Assembly (NCBI RefSeq): GCF_000225465.1
Contig: NC_017259.1
Location: 434,001-498,000, forward strand
Direction of reading: 5' to 3'
Length of the DNA: 64,000 bases
Source of the DNA: Buchnera aphidicola str. Ua (Uroleucon ambrosiae)
Lineage (GTDB): Bacteria; Pseudomonadota; Gammaproteobacteria; Enterobacterales; Enterobacteriaceae
This document shows positions 10,409 through 21,346 of this stretch, one piece after another. The notes under the pieces were generated by a model. That model was not told where the DNA came from. It saw nothing but the letters and a program-made list of their open reading frames with translations, and made no database searches. The translations under genes and the position numbers were made by a program. How positions within the stretch are numbered: the first letter of the stretch is position 1; the number at the start of each line of letters is the position of its first letter.

Positions 10409-12118
10409 CTAATTCCAAAAATCAGAAATCGGATTTATAATTTCTTTAACAAACTGCTTTCTAATAACAAAATCTCCAAAATCTTCTTTTTCATTTCGTT
10501 CTTCAGACCAAACTTGAATTAAATATTTTAAATGAAAAAATATTTCTTTTTCAGTAAGATTTTCTTTGTAAATCTTTGCAATGCGACTTCCTATTTTATT
10601 ACCTCCTATATATAAATTATAACGACTAAGAGATTTTCCAATTAATCCAATTTCAGCTAATATAGATCTTCCGCAATTATTAGGACATCCTGATATACGA
10701 AAAACTATTGTTTCTTGTTCTAAACCATATTTTAACATGATATTTTCTAATTGCGTAACAAAAAAAGATAGCACACGTTCAGCTTCAGCCATAGCAAGTG
10801 GGCAAGTAGGAAAAGATACACATGCCATAGAATTTTTACGTAAATGACTAATATTATCAATTAATTTGTATGATTGAACGATATTGTTTATTATATTTTT
10901 TTTATCTTTAGATATGTCAGAAATTATTATATTTTGATTAGAAGTAATTCTAAAATTACCTTCATGAACTTTAGCTATTTCACATAATCCAGATTTAAAT
11001 AAATGATTATTATTATCACATATACGTCCATTTTTAACAAATAATGTTAAATTCCAATTATCATTAATATCTTTAATCCAACCAAATCTATCTCCTCTAC
11101 TAATAAAAGTATAATCACGAATGCGTTCAAAAGATATATTAGCTCTTTTTTCAATCTCTTTTTTAAATACATCTAATCCAATATTGTTAATCGTATATCT
11201 CGTTTTTGCATTTGCACGATCAGTACGATTACCCCAGTCTCTTTGAGTAGTAACTATAGCCTTAGCAACAAGTAAAGTATGTTCTATTGGAATATAACCT
11301 ATTTCTTGCGCAAGAAAAGGCCATGTGTTTTTATTTCCATGAATAAAAGATAATCCACCACCTATTAATACATTAAAACCAATAATTTTATCTTTTTTTG
11401 CAATCGCAATAAAATTCATATCATTTGCATACAAATCTACATCATTATATGGAGGGATGACTACTGTTGTTTTAAATTTTCTTGGTAAATAAGTTTTTCC
11501 TAAAATTGGTTCGTGATCTGTTGTAAAAATTTTTTTTTGATCTAACCAAATTTCTGCATATGCTCTAGTACGAGGCAATAAAAAATTCGAAATTTTATGA
11601 GCCCATTTATAAGCTTCTTGATGAATTAAAGATGCTAAAGGGTTTGATGTACATAATATATTTCTATTTACATCATTAGCAGTTCCTAATGAATCTAATC
11701 CTATATCATGTAACATTTTATGTACACATTTCAGATGTTTTTTCAAAATTCCATGAAATTGAAAAGTTTGACGATTAGTTAATCTAATGGTTTTATATAA
11801 TGTATATTTATTAGCAAAATCATTAATTTTTAACCATTTTTTAGCTTGAATAATTCCACCAGGCAATCGGCAACGAAGCATCATTGCATGACGAGGTTCT
11901 AATTTTTGTTCATAACGCTCTAATCGTAAATCACGATCATCTTGTTGATACATTCCATGAAATCGAATGAGTGAAAAATTATCCCCGATAAAACCATTAG
12001 TTATTTCATTTTTTAAATCATTGATAATAGTACCTCGAAGATAATTACTATTTTCTTTTATACGTTCTGCATCAGTTAATTTTTTTACTATATTTTTTTT
12101 TTTATCATTTATTTTCAT
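10409..12118 (-). CDS. cysI: Sulfite reductase hemoprotein beta subunit
   Basis: Six-electron reduction of sulfite to sulfide using a siroheme coupled to a 4Fe-4S cluster. At 569 residues it matches E. coli (570). The four cluster cysteines are visible in the [13 protein letters not shown] region and in [10 protein letters not shown], the latter also coordinating siroheme. The arginine-rich LRCRLPGG and [12 protein letters not shown] segments of the active site are intact. Its ATG shares one base with the cysJ stop (TAATG), typical of translational coupling of the two subunits. Confidence 0.98.
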   Translation of the reverse strand: MKINDKKKNIVKKLTDAERIKENSNYLRGTIINDLKNEITNGFIGDNFSLIRFHGMYQQDDRDLRLERYEQKLEPRHAMMLRCRLPGGIIQAKKWLKINDFANKYTLYKTIRLTNRQTFQFHGILKKHLKCVHKMLHDIGLDSLGTANDVNRNILCTSNPLASLIHQEAYKWAHKISNFLLPRTRAYAEIWLDQKKIFTTDHEPILGKTYLPRKFKTTVVIPPYNDVDLYANDMNFIAIAKKDKIIGFNVLIGGGLSFIHGNKNTWPFLAQEIGYIPIEHTLLVAKAIVTTQRDWGNRTDRANAKTRYTINNIGLDVFKKEIEKRANISFERIRDYTFISRGDRFGWIKDINDNWNLTLFVKNGRICDNNNHLFKSGLCEIAKVHEGNFRITSNQNIIISDISKDKKNIINNIVQSYKLIDNISHLRKNSMACVSFPTCPLAMAEAERVLSFFVTQLENIMLKYGLEQETIVFRISGCPNNCGRSILAEIGLIGKSLSRYNLYIGGNKIGSRIAKIYKENLTEKEIFFHLKYLIQVWSEERNEKEDFGDFVIRKQFVKEIINPISDFWN

Positions 12119-13923
12119 TAATATACATCTCTTTTATAACGTTTATTTAAACGAAGATCATTTAAAAATTCTTCAGAATTTTCAAGATTCATATTACCAT
12201 TTTTACTAATAATATTTAATAATGTTTTTTCAACATCTTTAGCCATATTAGAAGCATTTCCACAAATATATATTACTGCGCCTTCTTGTATCCAAGACCA
12301 TATTTCTTTACTATGTTCTTGTATTTTATCTTGTACATATAATTTATTTTCTTGATCTCTTGACCAAGCAACATTCATATTAGTAATAAGTCCCTTATTA
12401 ATGTATTGCTGCCATTCGATTTGATATAAAAAATCTTCAGTAAAATTTGGATTACCAAAAAATATCCAATTCTTTCCTTTAGCACAATCATTATCTCTTT
12501 GTTGCATAAAAGCACGAAAAGGCGCAATACCAGTTCCGGAACTAATCATTATTATTGGAATATCAGGATTTTCTGGTAAACGAAAATTATTATTGGTTTC
12601 AATAAAAATTTTTACTATATCATCTACTTTTAAAGATTGAGATAAATACCCTGAAGATCCACCTAAATACACACAACCAGAAATAACTTTTTTTATAACT
12701 CCTACTGTAATGTGAATCTCATTAGGTGTTTCTGCTTGTGATGAAGAAATTGAATATAATCTAGGTGTTAATGGACGTAAAAAACTAAGTAATTGTGTAG
12801 AAGACATTTTTTCTGGATAATCATGTATCATTTTAATAAAAGGTGTATTTGCTATATAATCTTCTAAATGTATTTCATCAGAAATAATATTTTGTAAAAT
12901 TTTATTTTTTGTAATATTTACATAATTTTTAACAATATCTTTAGTATTATTTGTTAATTCAAAATGATTTGTTAATGCATCAAAAATAGTAATAATCTTA
13001 TTTTTGATGTTTACTTTATCTAATGAATCAATAGAACAGAATTTTATTATTTTATTGACTAATTGCGGATCATTTTTATACCAAATACCAACTGCATCAC
13101 CAGGTTTATACTTAATATTTAAATTATTAATATCAATTTCAATATGATAAACATCTTTAATAGAATTACGACCAGTAATTTTTTGATTAGCTAATACCAC
13201 AGCTTTAGCAGGATTTTTTCTAGAAAAACTATCGGTTAAATCTGCAGATTGATTTTTTTTATTAGATGATGTAAAAAAAGATTGCGCATGTTGGTTCTGG
13301 TTATTAATAGATTTTAATAAATTCTCAGACCACTTATTATAAGCATCTTCATATTCAATATCAGCATCAAAGCGATCTATTAAAGAAGTTGCGCCTAATT
13401 CTTTAAATCTTTTATCAAAATCTTTTCCTGCTTGACAAAAAAAATTATAAGATTTATCGCCTAAACTAAAAATGCTGTAACATAAATTTTTTAAATTTGG
13501 AGCTTTTTTTGATATAATAAATTTATATAAAGATATAGCTTCTTCTGGAGGCTCGCCTTCTCCTTGAGTCGAAATAATTAAAATTAATATTTTTTCGTTT
13601 TGTATCTTTTTAAATTTATAATCAATAGCATTAATTAAACGATTTTTTTTATTATGTTTATTTAAATACTCATGCAATCTTTGAGATAGCGATTTTGCAT
13701 TACCAGTCTGAGAAGCAGAGATAATAGTTATTAATGAATTATTTATATTAGATCTATCAGTATCAGCAGTGCAAGAATCAGATATTTGATTTGCGCTTTT
13801 CCAAAAATAACCTGATAACCAAGCACGTTGAATATTAGAACAAGAACTATCTAGTTTATTTAAATAATTTAATTGTTCTGTATTTAGGGGTAATAAGAGA
13901 TTAAACAGATTTTGATTTTTCAT
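12118..13923 (-). CDS. cysJ: Sulfite reductase flavoprotein alpha subunit
   Basis: Passes electrons from NADPH through FAD and FMN to CysI. The N-terminal flavodoxin domain (about 60-210) has [11 protein letters not shown] and [11 protein letters not shown]. The FAD-binding part has [11 protein letters not shown] and the NADPH-binding part [16 protein letters not shown] and FFGNP, and the protein ends YKRDVY as in the family. The ATG at 13923 is favoured over one four codons upstream because it has a GGAT ribosome site; it gives 601 residues (E. coli 599). It is the first gene of a minus-strand block that runs to nlpD. Confidence 0.97.
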   Translation of the reverse strand: MKNQNLFNLLLPLNTEQLNYLNKLDSSCSNIQRAWLSGYFWKSANQISDSCTADTDRSNINNSLITIISASQTGNAKSLSQRLHEYLNKHNKKNRLINAIDYKFKKIQNEKILILIISTQGEGEPPEEAISLYKFIISKKAPNLKNLCYSIFSLGDKSYNFFCQAGKDFDKRFKELGATSLIDRFDADIEYEDAYNKWSENLLKSINNQNQHAQSFFTSSNKKNQSADLTDSFSRKNPAKAVVLANQKITGRNSIKDVYHIEIDINNLNIKYKPGDAVGIWYKNDPQLVNKIIKFCSIDSLDKVNIKNKIITIFDALTNHFELTNNTKDIVKNYVNITKNKILQNIISDEIHLEDYIANTPFIKMIHDYPEKMSSTQLLSFLRPLTPRLYSISSSQAETPNEIHITVGVIKKVISGCVYLGGSSGYLSQSLKVDDIVKIFIETNNNFRLPENPDIPIIMISSGTGIAPFRAFMQQRDNDCAKGKNWIFFGNPNFTEDFLYQIEWQQYINKGLITNMNVAWSRDQENKLYVQDKIQEHSKEIWSWIQEGAVIYICGNASNMAKDVEKTLLNIISKNGNMNLENSEEFLNDLRLNKRYKRDVY

Positions 13924-15165
13924 TATACTAAACATCCAAATATTATTAAATAAAATAATTATTATGATTAATAAAATATAATTTACAGAAAATATAAATT
14001 TTTAGCTACTAGATCACATTTACATTTTATTTAAATATTTTATCTTGTACATTCATAATAAATTATTTATATATTAATGAATCAAAATCAATTATTAATA
14101 TTATATTTTTAGTTTTTTGAGCATTTTTATAGCAATATTAAGTAATCTAAATAATTTCGCTGGTAAGAGATGTCATAAATTTTATTAGATATCTGATTTT
14201 TTCGTTTCATATAAACATATATATAAATAATTAGAAATATTAGTGAAATAAAAAATTTTTATAGATTTTTTTTATGAATTCTAGTTGTGAATTAACATAA
14301 ATAAACAAATATTTATATCATAACTCAAAATAAAAATTAAAATTTTTGAATTTTAAAATCTTCAATATTTTATTACTTTTATTAAAAGTTAAATATTCAT
14401 CACTTAAATTATATTTAGAATTCATGTATATAAAAAAATATTATATATTTCATCAATAGATTATGTTTATAAAAGCAAACGACTTATCAGAGATATATAA
14501 TAAAAATTATAAAAATATACGATACATTAAGTACTTTATTTATATATTATTTATATATATTAAATATGTTAAAAATAAAACATGATGATTTTTTTAAATT
14601 CAACTTATAAATAACTCTAAACAGAATATTTAATCACTAGATATAACTACTTAAAAAATAATATTTTATATTTTACTTGTATATAAATAGATTATTTAAA
14701 AATATAAAACTTTTAGATTAAATTTATTAATATTATTCAGTTCTACTAATACTAATGCATGATTTTACAAAATTCTATAAATTATATTTGAATTAATCAC
14801 TAGATATCTAAATATAGATAGCATTTTTTATTTAAATATTTTCTGATTTTTTAAAATACTTTGTAATAACTTAACAATTAGTGTTATATCTTTATAAAAT
14901 CATTCGCTAATATTAACTATTTGATAAAATATAAAATATCTAAATTTTATAATTGTAAATATGAATATTGTTGTATCATCTAATTATCATTATTAAAAAC
15001 ATTATTTTTATGATCATTTTTAATTTATTTTATATTTAAAATAAATATATGTTTAAACTTATAAATATAGTATTTTAAATTAACATATTATATGATTTAA
15101 ATTAATTACTGTAATTGAATATATAAATGCAATAAAAATATTATTAGGTAACAAGGTAATAAATT
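13924..15165. other. Gene-poor AT-rich intergenic region between divergent cysJ and dsbA
   Basis: About 1.24 kb with dense stops in all frames and very low GC. I saw no tRNA, no protein motif and no strong hairpin. It must contain the promoters of cysJ (minus) and dsbA (plus), but I cannot place them with confidence. The length is far above other gaps in the window, so it probably marks one or more genes decayed past recognition. A 15-base direct repeat is listed separately. Confidence 0.7.
14630..14807. repeat. 15-base direct repeat TTAATCACTAGATAT, two copies
   Basis: Exact copies lie at 14630-14644 and 14793-14807, 163 bases apart, in the cysJ-dsbA gap. With four G/C positions the repeat is more complex than the surrounding A/T tracts. 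A related shorter string, CTACTAGATCAC, occurs near 14006. Function unknown; it could be chance or a trace of a small duplication. Confidence 0.6.
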
Positions 15166-15795
15166 ATGAAAAAAATGTTTATTATATTATTAAGTATTAT
15201 TTTATCTTTTAATGCTGTCGCTTATGAATTTAAAAACGGAAGAGAATATACTCAAACTAAGAAAATAATACACAATATACCTAATATTATAGAATTTTTT
15301 TCTTTTTTTTGTCCATATTGTTATGAATTTGAAAAAATACATCATATACAATATTTAACAAAAAATAATTTTAAAAAAAATATCTCTTTTCAAAAATATC
15401 ATGTAAATTTTTTAGGAGGAAAATTAAGTCCAATATTAACTAAATCTTGGATTATAGCTCAACAAATGGGAATTGAAAAAAAAATTATTTTACCTATTTT
15501 CCAAGGTATTCAAGACACCCATACAATTCATAATATTAATGATATAAAAAAAATATTTAAAAACAAAGCAGGTATTAATGAAAATCAATTTAATAATTTC
15601 TGGAATAGTTTAACACTGAAAATATTAATCAAAAAAATCAATCAAGATATCAAAAAATCTCATTTAGATCATATACCTATGATACTTATTAATGGAAAAT
15701 ATATTATTGATTACGATAAATTAGAAAAAATATTTCATAAAAATTTTTCTAAAAAATATATTGAATTAATTAACTTTCTAATTCAAAAAAAATAA
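15166..15795 (+). CDS. dsbA: Periplasmic thiol:disulfide interchange protein DsbA
   Basis: Introduces disulfides into exported proteins. A classic signal peptide (MKKMFIILLSIILSFNAVA) ends near residue 19. The active site CPYC has its first Cys at residue 49, position 30 of the mature protein as in E. coli. The cis-proline loop IPMILINGKY follows near 170. The 209 residues match E. coli DsbA (208). The active-site dipeptide is Pro-Tyr, not the Pro-His of E. coli DsbA. An AAGGT ribosome site precedes the ATG. dsbA followed by polA and engB matches E. coli order with yihF, yihG and spf missing. Confidence 0.95.
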   Translation: MKKMFIILLSIILSFNAVAYEFKNGREYTQTKKIIHNIPNIIEFFSFFCPYCYEFEKIHHIQYLTKNNFKKNISFQKYHVNFLGGKLSPILTKSWIIAQQMGIEKKIILPIFQGIQDTHTIHNINDIKKIFKNKAGINENQFNNFWNSLTLKILIKKINQDIKKSHLDHIPMILINGKYIIDYDKLEKIFHKNFSKKYIELINFLIQKK

Positions 15796-15805
15796 AAGAA
15801 CAAAC

Positions 15806-16675
15806 ATGAATCAAAATAAAAATAATCCAGTTATTATAATAGATGGTAGTTTATACTTATATTCATCTTATTACACATTTCGTCATTTTGAAAATCATTT
15901 AGGTGAACCATATGGTGCAATATATGGAATGTTAAACATAATCAACAAAATTCTAAAAAAATATGAATATTCAAAGAAATTTATTATTATTTTTGATTCC
16001 TCAAAAAAAACATTCAGAAAAAAATTATTTAAAGAATATAAAAATAATAGACCTCCTATGCCTGCATCACTATATATTCAGATTGATCCACTTTTGAAAA
16101 TACTTAACAAAATTGGTATTAAAACATTAAATATTCCAGGAATCGAAGCTGATGATATTATAGGTAGTATTGCATCAATCTTTGAAGAAAAAGGTGAAAA
16201 AATATTAATTATTAGTCATGATAAAGATATGCTACAATTAGTCACAAAAAATATTTTTATTTTTAATAAACAAAAAAACTCTATTATTACACCAGAAAAT
16301 ATCAAAGATAAATATGGTATTAAACCTAAAGCATTTATTGATTTATTAGCTTTAGTAGGTGATGTATCTGATAATATTCCAGGTATTCCTAAAATTGGAA
16401 TTAAAACTGCATTATCGTTGCTAAATAAATTTTCTAATCTTCATGAAATTTATAAAAATATAGAAAAAATACCACTGTTGCCATTACGAAACGCAAAAAA
16501 CATCACACTTCAATTAAAAAAATATAAAGAAACAGCTTTTCTTTCATATAAATTAGCGAAAATTAAAATAGATATTCCTATTGATATTACTTTAAAAGAT
16601 ATCACATTAGAACAATATTCTTCTAAAAATATATTTAAAATATTCAGACAATACATCTTTCACAAGAAAGAATGA
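15806..16675 (+). CDS. polA: 5'-3' exonuclease (DNA polymerase I 5' nuclease domain only)
   Basis: Corresponds only to the N-terminal 5' nuclease of DNA polymerase I, the activity that removes RNA primers and flaps. Acidic metal-binding motifs are visible: DGSLYLYSSYY near residue 14, DSSKKTFRKK near 63, EADDIIG near 113, SHDKDM near 135 and GDVSDNIPGIPKIG (helix-hairpin-helix) near 185. The 289 residues compare with 928 for full PolI; the proofreading and polymerase domains are absent and no remnant is obvious in the 69 bases downstream. Loss of these domains is a known feature of Buchnera. It lies 10 bases after dsbA. Confidence 0.95.
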   Translation: MNQNKNNPVIIIDGSLYLYSSYYTFRHFENHLGEPYGAIYGMLNIINKILKKYEYSKKFIIIFDSSKKTFRKKLFKEYKNNRPPMPASLYIQIDPLLKILNKIGIKTLNIPGIEADDIIGSIASIFEEKGEKILIISHDKDMLQLVTKNIFIFNKQKNSIITPENIKDKYGIKPKAFIDLLALVGDVSDNIPGIPKIGIKTALSLLNKFSNLHEIYKNIEKIPLLPLRNAKNITLQLKKYKETAFLSYKLAKIKIDIPIDITLKDITLEQYSSKNIFKIFRQYIFHKKE

Positions 16676-16744
16676 TTTCATAGAATGTCAATTAAAAAAT
16701 TTTTATCATGTGTATATTTTTTCTCTAAAATATTAGAAGATATT

Positions 16745-17353
16745 TTAAATATTATGAATATTATAAAAATTATTTAAAATTGATTTACATTTCTGAATAC
16801 CAATTTTTTTATAAGATGAAAATAATATGATTTTAAAATCATGCAAAAATAATTTCAACTCTTCATTGACTATTTTTAACTGTTTTTGACATTGAATTTT
16901 TTTTAATTTATCACATTTATTTAATAAAATTAATACAAAAACTTGTTTTTTTATAGCAATATTAATAATATTTTGATCAAGTTTTTTAAGTGGATATCTA
17001 ATATCCATGATTAAAACAAAGACTTTTATTTCATCTCTTATTTTTAGATAATGATATATTATTTTTTGCCATTTTATTTTAAGGAATATAGGCGCTTTCG
17101 CATAACCGTATCCAGGTAAATCTACTATCCTAAAATCTGAACATACCTCAAAAAAATTAATTAATTGTGTTCTTCCAGGAATTTTACTAAAACGTGCTAA
17201 TTTTTTTTGATTAGTTAATGCATTAATAACACTAGATTTACCTGAATTAGAGTAACCAACAAATGCGATCTCAACACCATCTTTAATATCTATATCAGTC
17301 ATTTTAGAATAACTTTTTAAAAAAAATGTTTTATTATAGTCTAATGAGCTCAA
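16745..17353 (-). CDS. engB: Ribosome biogenesis GTP-binding protein EngB (YihA/YsxC)
   Basis: Small GTPase needed for assembly of the large ribosomal subunit. G1 GYSNSGKSS is near residues 33-41, followed by GRTQLINFF, G3 DLPGYGYA and G4 NKCDK. At 202 residues it is close to E. coli (210). It is transcribed toward polA and divergently from typA; the 231-base gap upstream should hold promoters for both engB and typA. In E. coli the Spot 42 RNA gene spf lies between polA and engB; only 69 bases remain here, too short for it. Confidence 0.96.
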   Translation of the reverse strand: MSSLDYNKTFFLKSYSKMTDIDIKDGVEIAFVGYSNSGKSSVINALTNQKKLARFSKIPGRTQLINFFEVCSDFRIVDLPGYGYAKAPIFLKIKWQKIIYHYLKIRDEIKVFVLIMDIRYPLKKLDQNIINIAIKKQVFVLILLNKCDKLKKIQCQKQLKIVNEELKLFLHDFKIILFSSYKKIGIQKCKSILNNFYNIHNI

Positions 17354-17584
17354 AGTACAATCCTATTATTTAAATAAAAATATATTTTTAGTATAGAATT
17401 TTATTTAATTAAAAATCATTTATTTAATCTATAAAGATTTATTTTAACTAAAAAATATTTTTAAAATCTGTAATGATATAAAAACAAATACTATTTTTTC
17501 AAAATATGAATCTTATCTTATCATTCTATATAATCAATTTTCACATACCTATAAATTAAAATATTCTATTACATAGGAAATAAT

Positions 17585-19414
17585 ATGCATCAAAATATAA
17601 GAAATATTGCCATCATAGCACATGTTGATCATGGAAAAACTACATTATTGGATCAATTGTTACAGCAATCAGGAACATTTCAAAAACATGAAGAAAAACT
17701 TGAAAGAATTATGGATTCTAATGATTTAGAAAAAGAGCGAGGTATCACTATTTTATCTAAAAATACTTCTATCAAATGGAAAAATTATAAAATCAATATT
17801 GTTGATACTCCTGGACATGCTGATTTTGGTGGAGAAGTAGAACGTGTTATGTCTATGGTAGATTCAGTTCTTTTAGTAGTAGATGCATTAGATGGACCAA
17901 TGCCACAAACACAATTTGTAACTAAAAAAGCATTTAAATATGGATTAAATCCAATAGTTGTAATTAATAAAATTGATAGAATAAACTCACGTCCTAATTG
18001 GGTCGTAGATCAAATATTTGATTTATTTGTTAATCTAGATGCTAATGATAAACAATTAGATTTTCCTATTATTTATACCTCTGCTATTCTTGGTAGTTCA
18101 GGAAAAAATTATCTAAATATGCAAAATAATATGATTCCATTATATGAAGCAATTATTCAATATGTTCCAGCACCTGATGTTAACCCTGAAAAAAAATTTC
18201 AAATGCAAATTTCACAACTTGATTATAATAATTATTTAGGAGTTATAGGAGTAGGTCGTATTAAACAAGGTTGTATTAAACCAAATGATTCAGTAGCTAT
18301 TATTAACAATTTAGGAAATATTCGTAATGGAAAAGTTCATAAAGTATTAAACTATTTTGGTTTAAAAAGAATAGAAATAAATGAAGGATATGCAGGAGAT
18401 ATCGTTGCTCTTACAGGATTAGATAAATTAAACATTTCTGATACTATTTGTCATCCAGAAAATCTACAAGCATTACCAAAATTAAATATTGATAAACCTA
18501 CTGTTAATATATTATTTTTAGTTAACACTTCTCCATTTGCAGGAAAAGAAGGAAAATTTATTACATCTCGTAAAATTTTAGAACGATTAAAAAAAGAAAC
18601 TATACATAATGTAGCTTTAAAAATTAAAGAAACAAAAGATGCAAATATTTTTTCTGTTTCTGGACGTGGTGAATTACATTTATCTATATTAATAGAAAAT
18701 ATGCGTCGTGAAGGATTTGAATTTCAAGTTTCACGTCCAAAAATAATTGTTCGTGAAATAAATGGATGTCAAAAAGAACCATATGAAAATGTCACATTAG
18801 ATATTGATGAAAAACATCAAGGTAGTATTATGAAATTCATCGGAACAAGAAAAGGTGAATTAAAAAATATGATTATAGATTCAAAAAAAAGAGTACGTCT
18901 TGAATATATATTATCTAGCAGAGCCTTAATTGGATTTAGATCAGAATTTTTAAGTATGACTTCTGGAACAGGACTATATTCTTCATCTTTTAGTCACTAC
19001 GATATTATTCATAATAGTAATATTGGACAAAGAAAAAATGGAGTTTTAATATCTAATAGTACAGGTACAGCAGTAGGTTTTGCTTTATTTAATTTACAAG
19101 AACGTGGAAAATTATTTATAGGACATGGTACGCAAATATATGAAGGACAAATAATAGGATTACATAATCGTTCTAATGACTTAACAGTAAATTGTTTAAC
19201 TGGAAAAAAATTAACTAATATGCGAGCATCTGGAACAGATGAAGCAATAGTGTTAACAACAGCTATTAATTTAACATTAGAAGAATCTTTAGGATTTATT
19301 AATGATGATGAACTTATAGAAGTCACACCTAAATCTATCAGATTACGTAAATTTTATTTAAAAGAAAGTGAAAGAAAAAAAGCCAATCGAAATAAAAATA
19401 TTAGTGCTAAATAA
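17585..19414 (+). CDS. typA: Translational GTPase TypA/BipA
   Basis: Ribosome-associated GTPase of the elongation factor family that helps 50S assembly at low temperature. G1 [11 protein letters not shown] is at about residues 11-21, the [10 protein letters not shown] switch near 55, G3 [14 protein letters not shown] near 75 and G4 NKIDR near 132; domain II and the EF-G-like C-terminal domains follow. The 609 residues match E. coli (607). The start has an AGGAAA ribosome site. A perfect 15-bp inverted repeat lies between its end and the convergent gmk. Confidence 0.97.
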   Translation: MHQNIRNIAIIAHVDHGKTTLLDQLLQQSGTFQKHEEKLERIMDSNDLEKERGITILSKNTSIKWKNYKINIVDTPGHADFGGEVERVMSMVDSVLLVVDALDGPMPQTQFVTKKAFKYGLNPIVVINKIDRINSRPNWVVDQIFDLFVNLDANDKQLDFPIIYTSAILGSSGKNYLNMQNNMIPLYEAIIQYVPAPDVNPEKKFQMQISQLDYNNYLGVIGVGRIKQGCIKPNDSVAIINNLGNIRNGKVHKVLNYFGLKRIEINEGYAGDIVALTGLDKLNISDTICHPENLQALPKLNIDKPTVNILFLVNTSPFAGKEGKFITSRKILERLKKETIHNVALKIKETKDANIFSVSGRGELHLSILIENMRREGFEFQVSRPKIIVREINGCQKEPYENVTLDIDEKHQGSIMKFIGTRKGELKNMIIDSKKRVRLEYILSSRALIGFRSEFLSMTSGTGLYSSSFSHYDIIHNSNIGQRKNGVLISNSTGTAVGFALFNLQERGKLFIGHGTQIYEGQIIGLHNRSNDLTVNCLTGKKLTNMRASGTDEAIVLTTAINLTLEESLGFINDDELIEVTPKSIRLRKFYLKESERKKANRNKNISAK

Positions 19415-19464
19415 TAATAAAAATAAAAATTAAAAGTTCAAAACATATTAAAGTATATTTTAAG

Positions 19465-19500
19465 TTATATAATTCTATTTTTTGTAATAGAATTATATAA
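19465..19500. terminator. Perfect 15-bp hairpin between convergent typA and gmk
   Basis: The arms at 19465-19479 and 19486-19500 are exact reverse complements (TTATATAATTCTATT), separated by the loop TTTTGT. It lies 51 bases after the typA stop and 15 bases before the gmk stop, so it could act for both strands. It is A/T-rich and has no downstream T tract on either strand, so it may stabilise 3' ends rather than terminate by itself. Confidence 0.55.
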
Positions 19501-19514
19501 AATATTGTTTAAGA

Positions 19515-20138
19515 TTAACGTTTTAATAAATTAGAAATTAATACACGGTATTTATTTTTTTGCGGTAATAAACATAAATGTTCAGCAGTAATAATAGTTT
19601 TTAAATCATTTATAGCTGTTTTAAAATCATCATTAATAATTAAATAATCGTAATCTAAATAATGTTGCATTTCATCAACTGCTTTTGCCATTCTATTTGC
19701 AATTACTATCTCACTATCTTGACCTCTTTTTTTCAATCTATTATACAAAACATCTTTAGATGGTGGTAATAAAAAAATACTTTTTGATTCCGGTATTTTA
19801 TTTTTAATTTGCTTAGCTCCTTGCCAATCAATATCAAGAAAAACATCAATCCCAGAACATAACATTTTTTCAATAGATTCACGAGAAGTACCATAATAAT
19901 GACTAAATACTTTTGCATACTCTAAAAAAGATTCTTTTTGAATCATAATTTGAAATTCTTGTTTGGATATAAAATAATAATGTTTTCCATTTAATTCACC
20001 AGGTCGTATAATTCGAGTAGTATGAGAAATTGACACTTGAATATCATATGAATTTTTTGAATTTAACAATTCTTGAATTAAACTTGATTTTCCTGTTCCA
20101 CTAGGAGCAGAAACAATAAAAAGAATACCTTGAGACAT
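19515..20138 (-). CDS. gmk: Guanylate kinase
   Basis: Phosphorylates GMP to GDP with ATP. P-loop APSGTGKSS is at residues 11-19. The GMP-binding segment [19 protein letters not shown] and the [12 protein letters not shown] signature follow, then [10 protein letters not shown]. It has exactly the 207 residues of E. coli Gmk. It ends 15 bases from the shared hairpin with typA. In E. coli gmk is next to rpoZ; no rpoZ is seen here. Confidence 0.98.
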   Translation of the reverse strand: MSQGILFIVSAPSGTGKSSLIQELLNSKNSYDIQVSISHTTRIIRPGELNGKHYYFISKQEFQIMIQKESFLEYAKVFSHYYGTSRESIEKMLCSGIDVFLDIDWQGAKQIKNKIPESKSIFLLPPSKDVLYNRLKKRGQDSEIVIANRMAKAVDEMQHYLDYDYLIINDDFKTAINDLKTIITAEHLCLLPQKNKYRVLISNLLKR

Positions 20139-20231
20139 GATGTTTTAAAAATACTTTAAAATAAAATTTTATAAACAAAAATATTTTATATATTAAAATA
20201 TATTAATACATAAGTAATACTATATACATAT

Positions 20232-21191
20232 CTAATTTTTTTTAAGAAAAATATTTTTGAATCCACGTACTCTAAACATATTATTAATATCAACAGATTT
20301 ATGTAACACAACTTGTATATAAATTTCTTTATATTTAACATGTACTACTGATAATAAAAAACCAATTTTAAACCATTTATTATTTATTTTTGTTTCAATA
20401 ATTGTGCCTATTTTAAAAGAAAGATTGCCAATACCAATTAAAAAAAATAAATGATATTTATTTGAATTTTTAAAAAATATTCGTGATATTATTTCTTGTC
20501 CATAGTAGCATCCTTTATTAAAGCTTATAGCTTTTAAAATATCTAAATTAATCGCTTGTGGTGTAAACTTATTTTCACACATCTTATCAATAACAGGAAA
20601 ACCTGATTCAATTTCTAATAATAACCATTGTTTACTATTATTTAAATAAATATTTTGATTAATTTTTTTTTTAAATTGTTCAAAATCTGATTTAGATATA
20701 ATTAACAAAAATCGTTCTGATGGTTTAGAATACCATAATAATGTTTTATTATTTTCATGTATGACTGGACAATTTTTACTGGGTATTGTAATAAAAAATT
20801 TTAATAAAAATAATCTTATATTTAATCCTGCTAATCCTATTAGCACAATATTTTTTAATTCATGAAACTCTATTTTAGAAAAAATAGAATATTTTTTCAT
20901 CTCTTTTATCTGTATTGTAGAAATACTTTTACGTTGTATATATGCATAACCATCTTGATAACGAAATAAACGCATAGTACTCCATACTTTACCATTAAAA
21001 TTACAATGTGCACACAGCGTGTGATCAGTATCAGATAATATATTCATATCAATAGTTAATTGATTTTGAAGATATTTCTTACTATCAGATCCACATATAT
21101 ACATTAAAGACCATTCTTTTAAATCTATCATTGTCAATGATAATTGATTTGAAGGGTAAACAATATCTTGTAATAATATAAATGATGACAT
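20232..21191 (-). CDS. ygfZ: Folate-dependent iron-sulfur/tRNA-modification protein YgfZ
   Basis: YgfZ is a folate-binding protein of the GcvT-like fold that supports certain iron-sulfur enzymes, including MiaB, in E. coli (known). The 319 residues (E. coli 326) show the N-terminal SDSKKYLQNQLTIDM segment and the family signature near residue 230. That signature reads KGCYYGQE here instead of the usual KGCYTGQE; the Cys is kept but Thr is Tyr. It is divergent from prfB, and miaB, a likely beneficiary, is also in this window. Confidence 0.88.
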   Translation of the reverse strand: MSSFILLQDIVYPSNQLSLTMIDLKEWSLMYICGSDSKKYLQNQLTIDMNILSDTDHTLCAHCNFNGKVWSTMRLFRYQDGYAYIQRKSISTIQIKEMKKYSIFSKIEFHELKNIVLIGLAGLNIRLFLLKFFITIPSKNCPVIHENNKTLLWYSKPSERFLLIISKSDFEQFKKKINQNIYLNNSKQWLLLEIESGFPVIDKMCENKFTPQAINLDILKAISFNKGCYYGQEIISRIFFKNSNKYHLFFLIGIGNLSFKIGTIIETKINNKWFKIGFLLSVVHVKYKEIYIQVVLHKSVDINNMFRVRGFKNIFLKKN

Positions 21192-21346
21192 TACTTTTTT
21201 TCCTTAAACAAATAATATAAAATGAAAATAAATGCATCTATTTTACAAAATAGATATAATAAAAAATAAATTTACATATATTTTATATATTAAAATATTT
21301 ATTTTTTTTAATTTACATTAATTAATCACAGAAGAATAATAAAACT

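Noticed and set aside
13924..15165. Search for mutS, rpoS or other missing neighbours in the cysJ-dsbA gap
   Set aside because: No conserved motif (for example a Walker A loop) was found on either strand, so no decayed gene can be named.
16676..16744. Spot 42 RNA (spf) between polA and engB, as in E. coli
   Set aside because: Only 69 bases separate the genes and no similar sequence is visible.
19009..19326. Antisense frame of about 105 codons within typA
   Set aside because: TypA is conserved through this part and the antisense product lacks a start signal or family resemblance.
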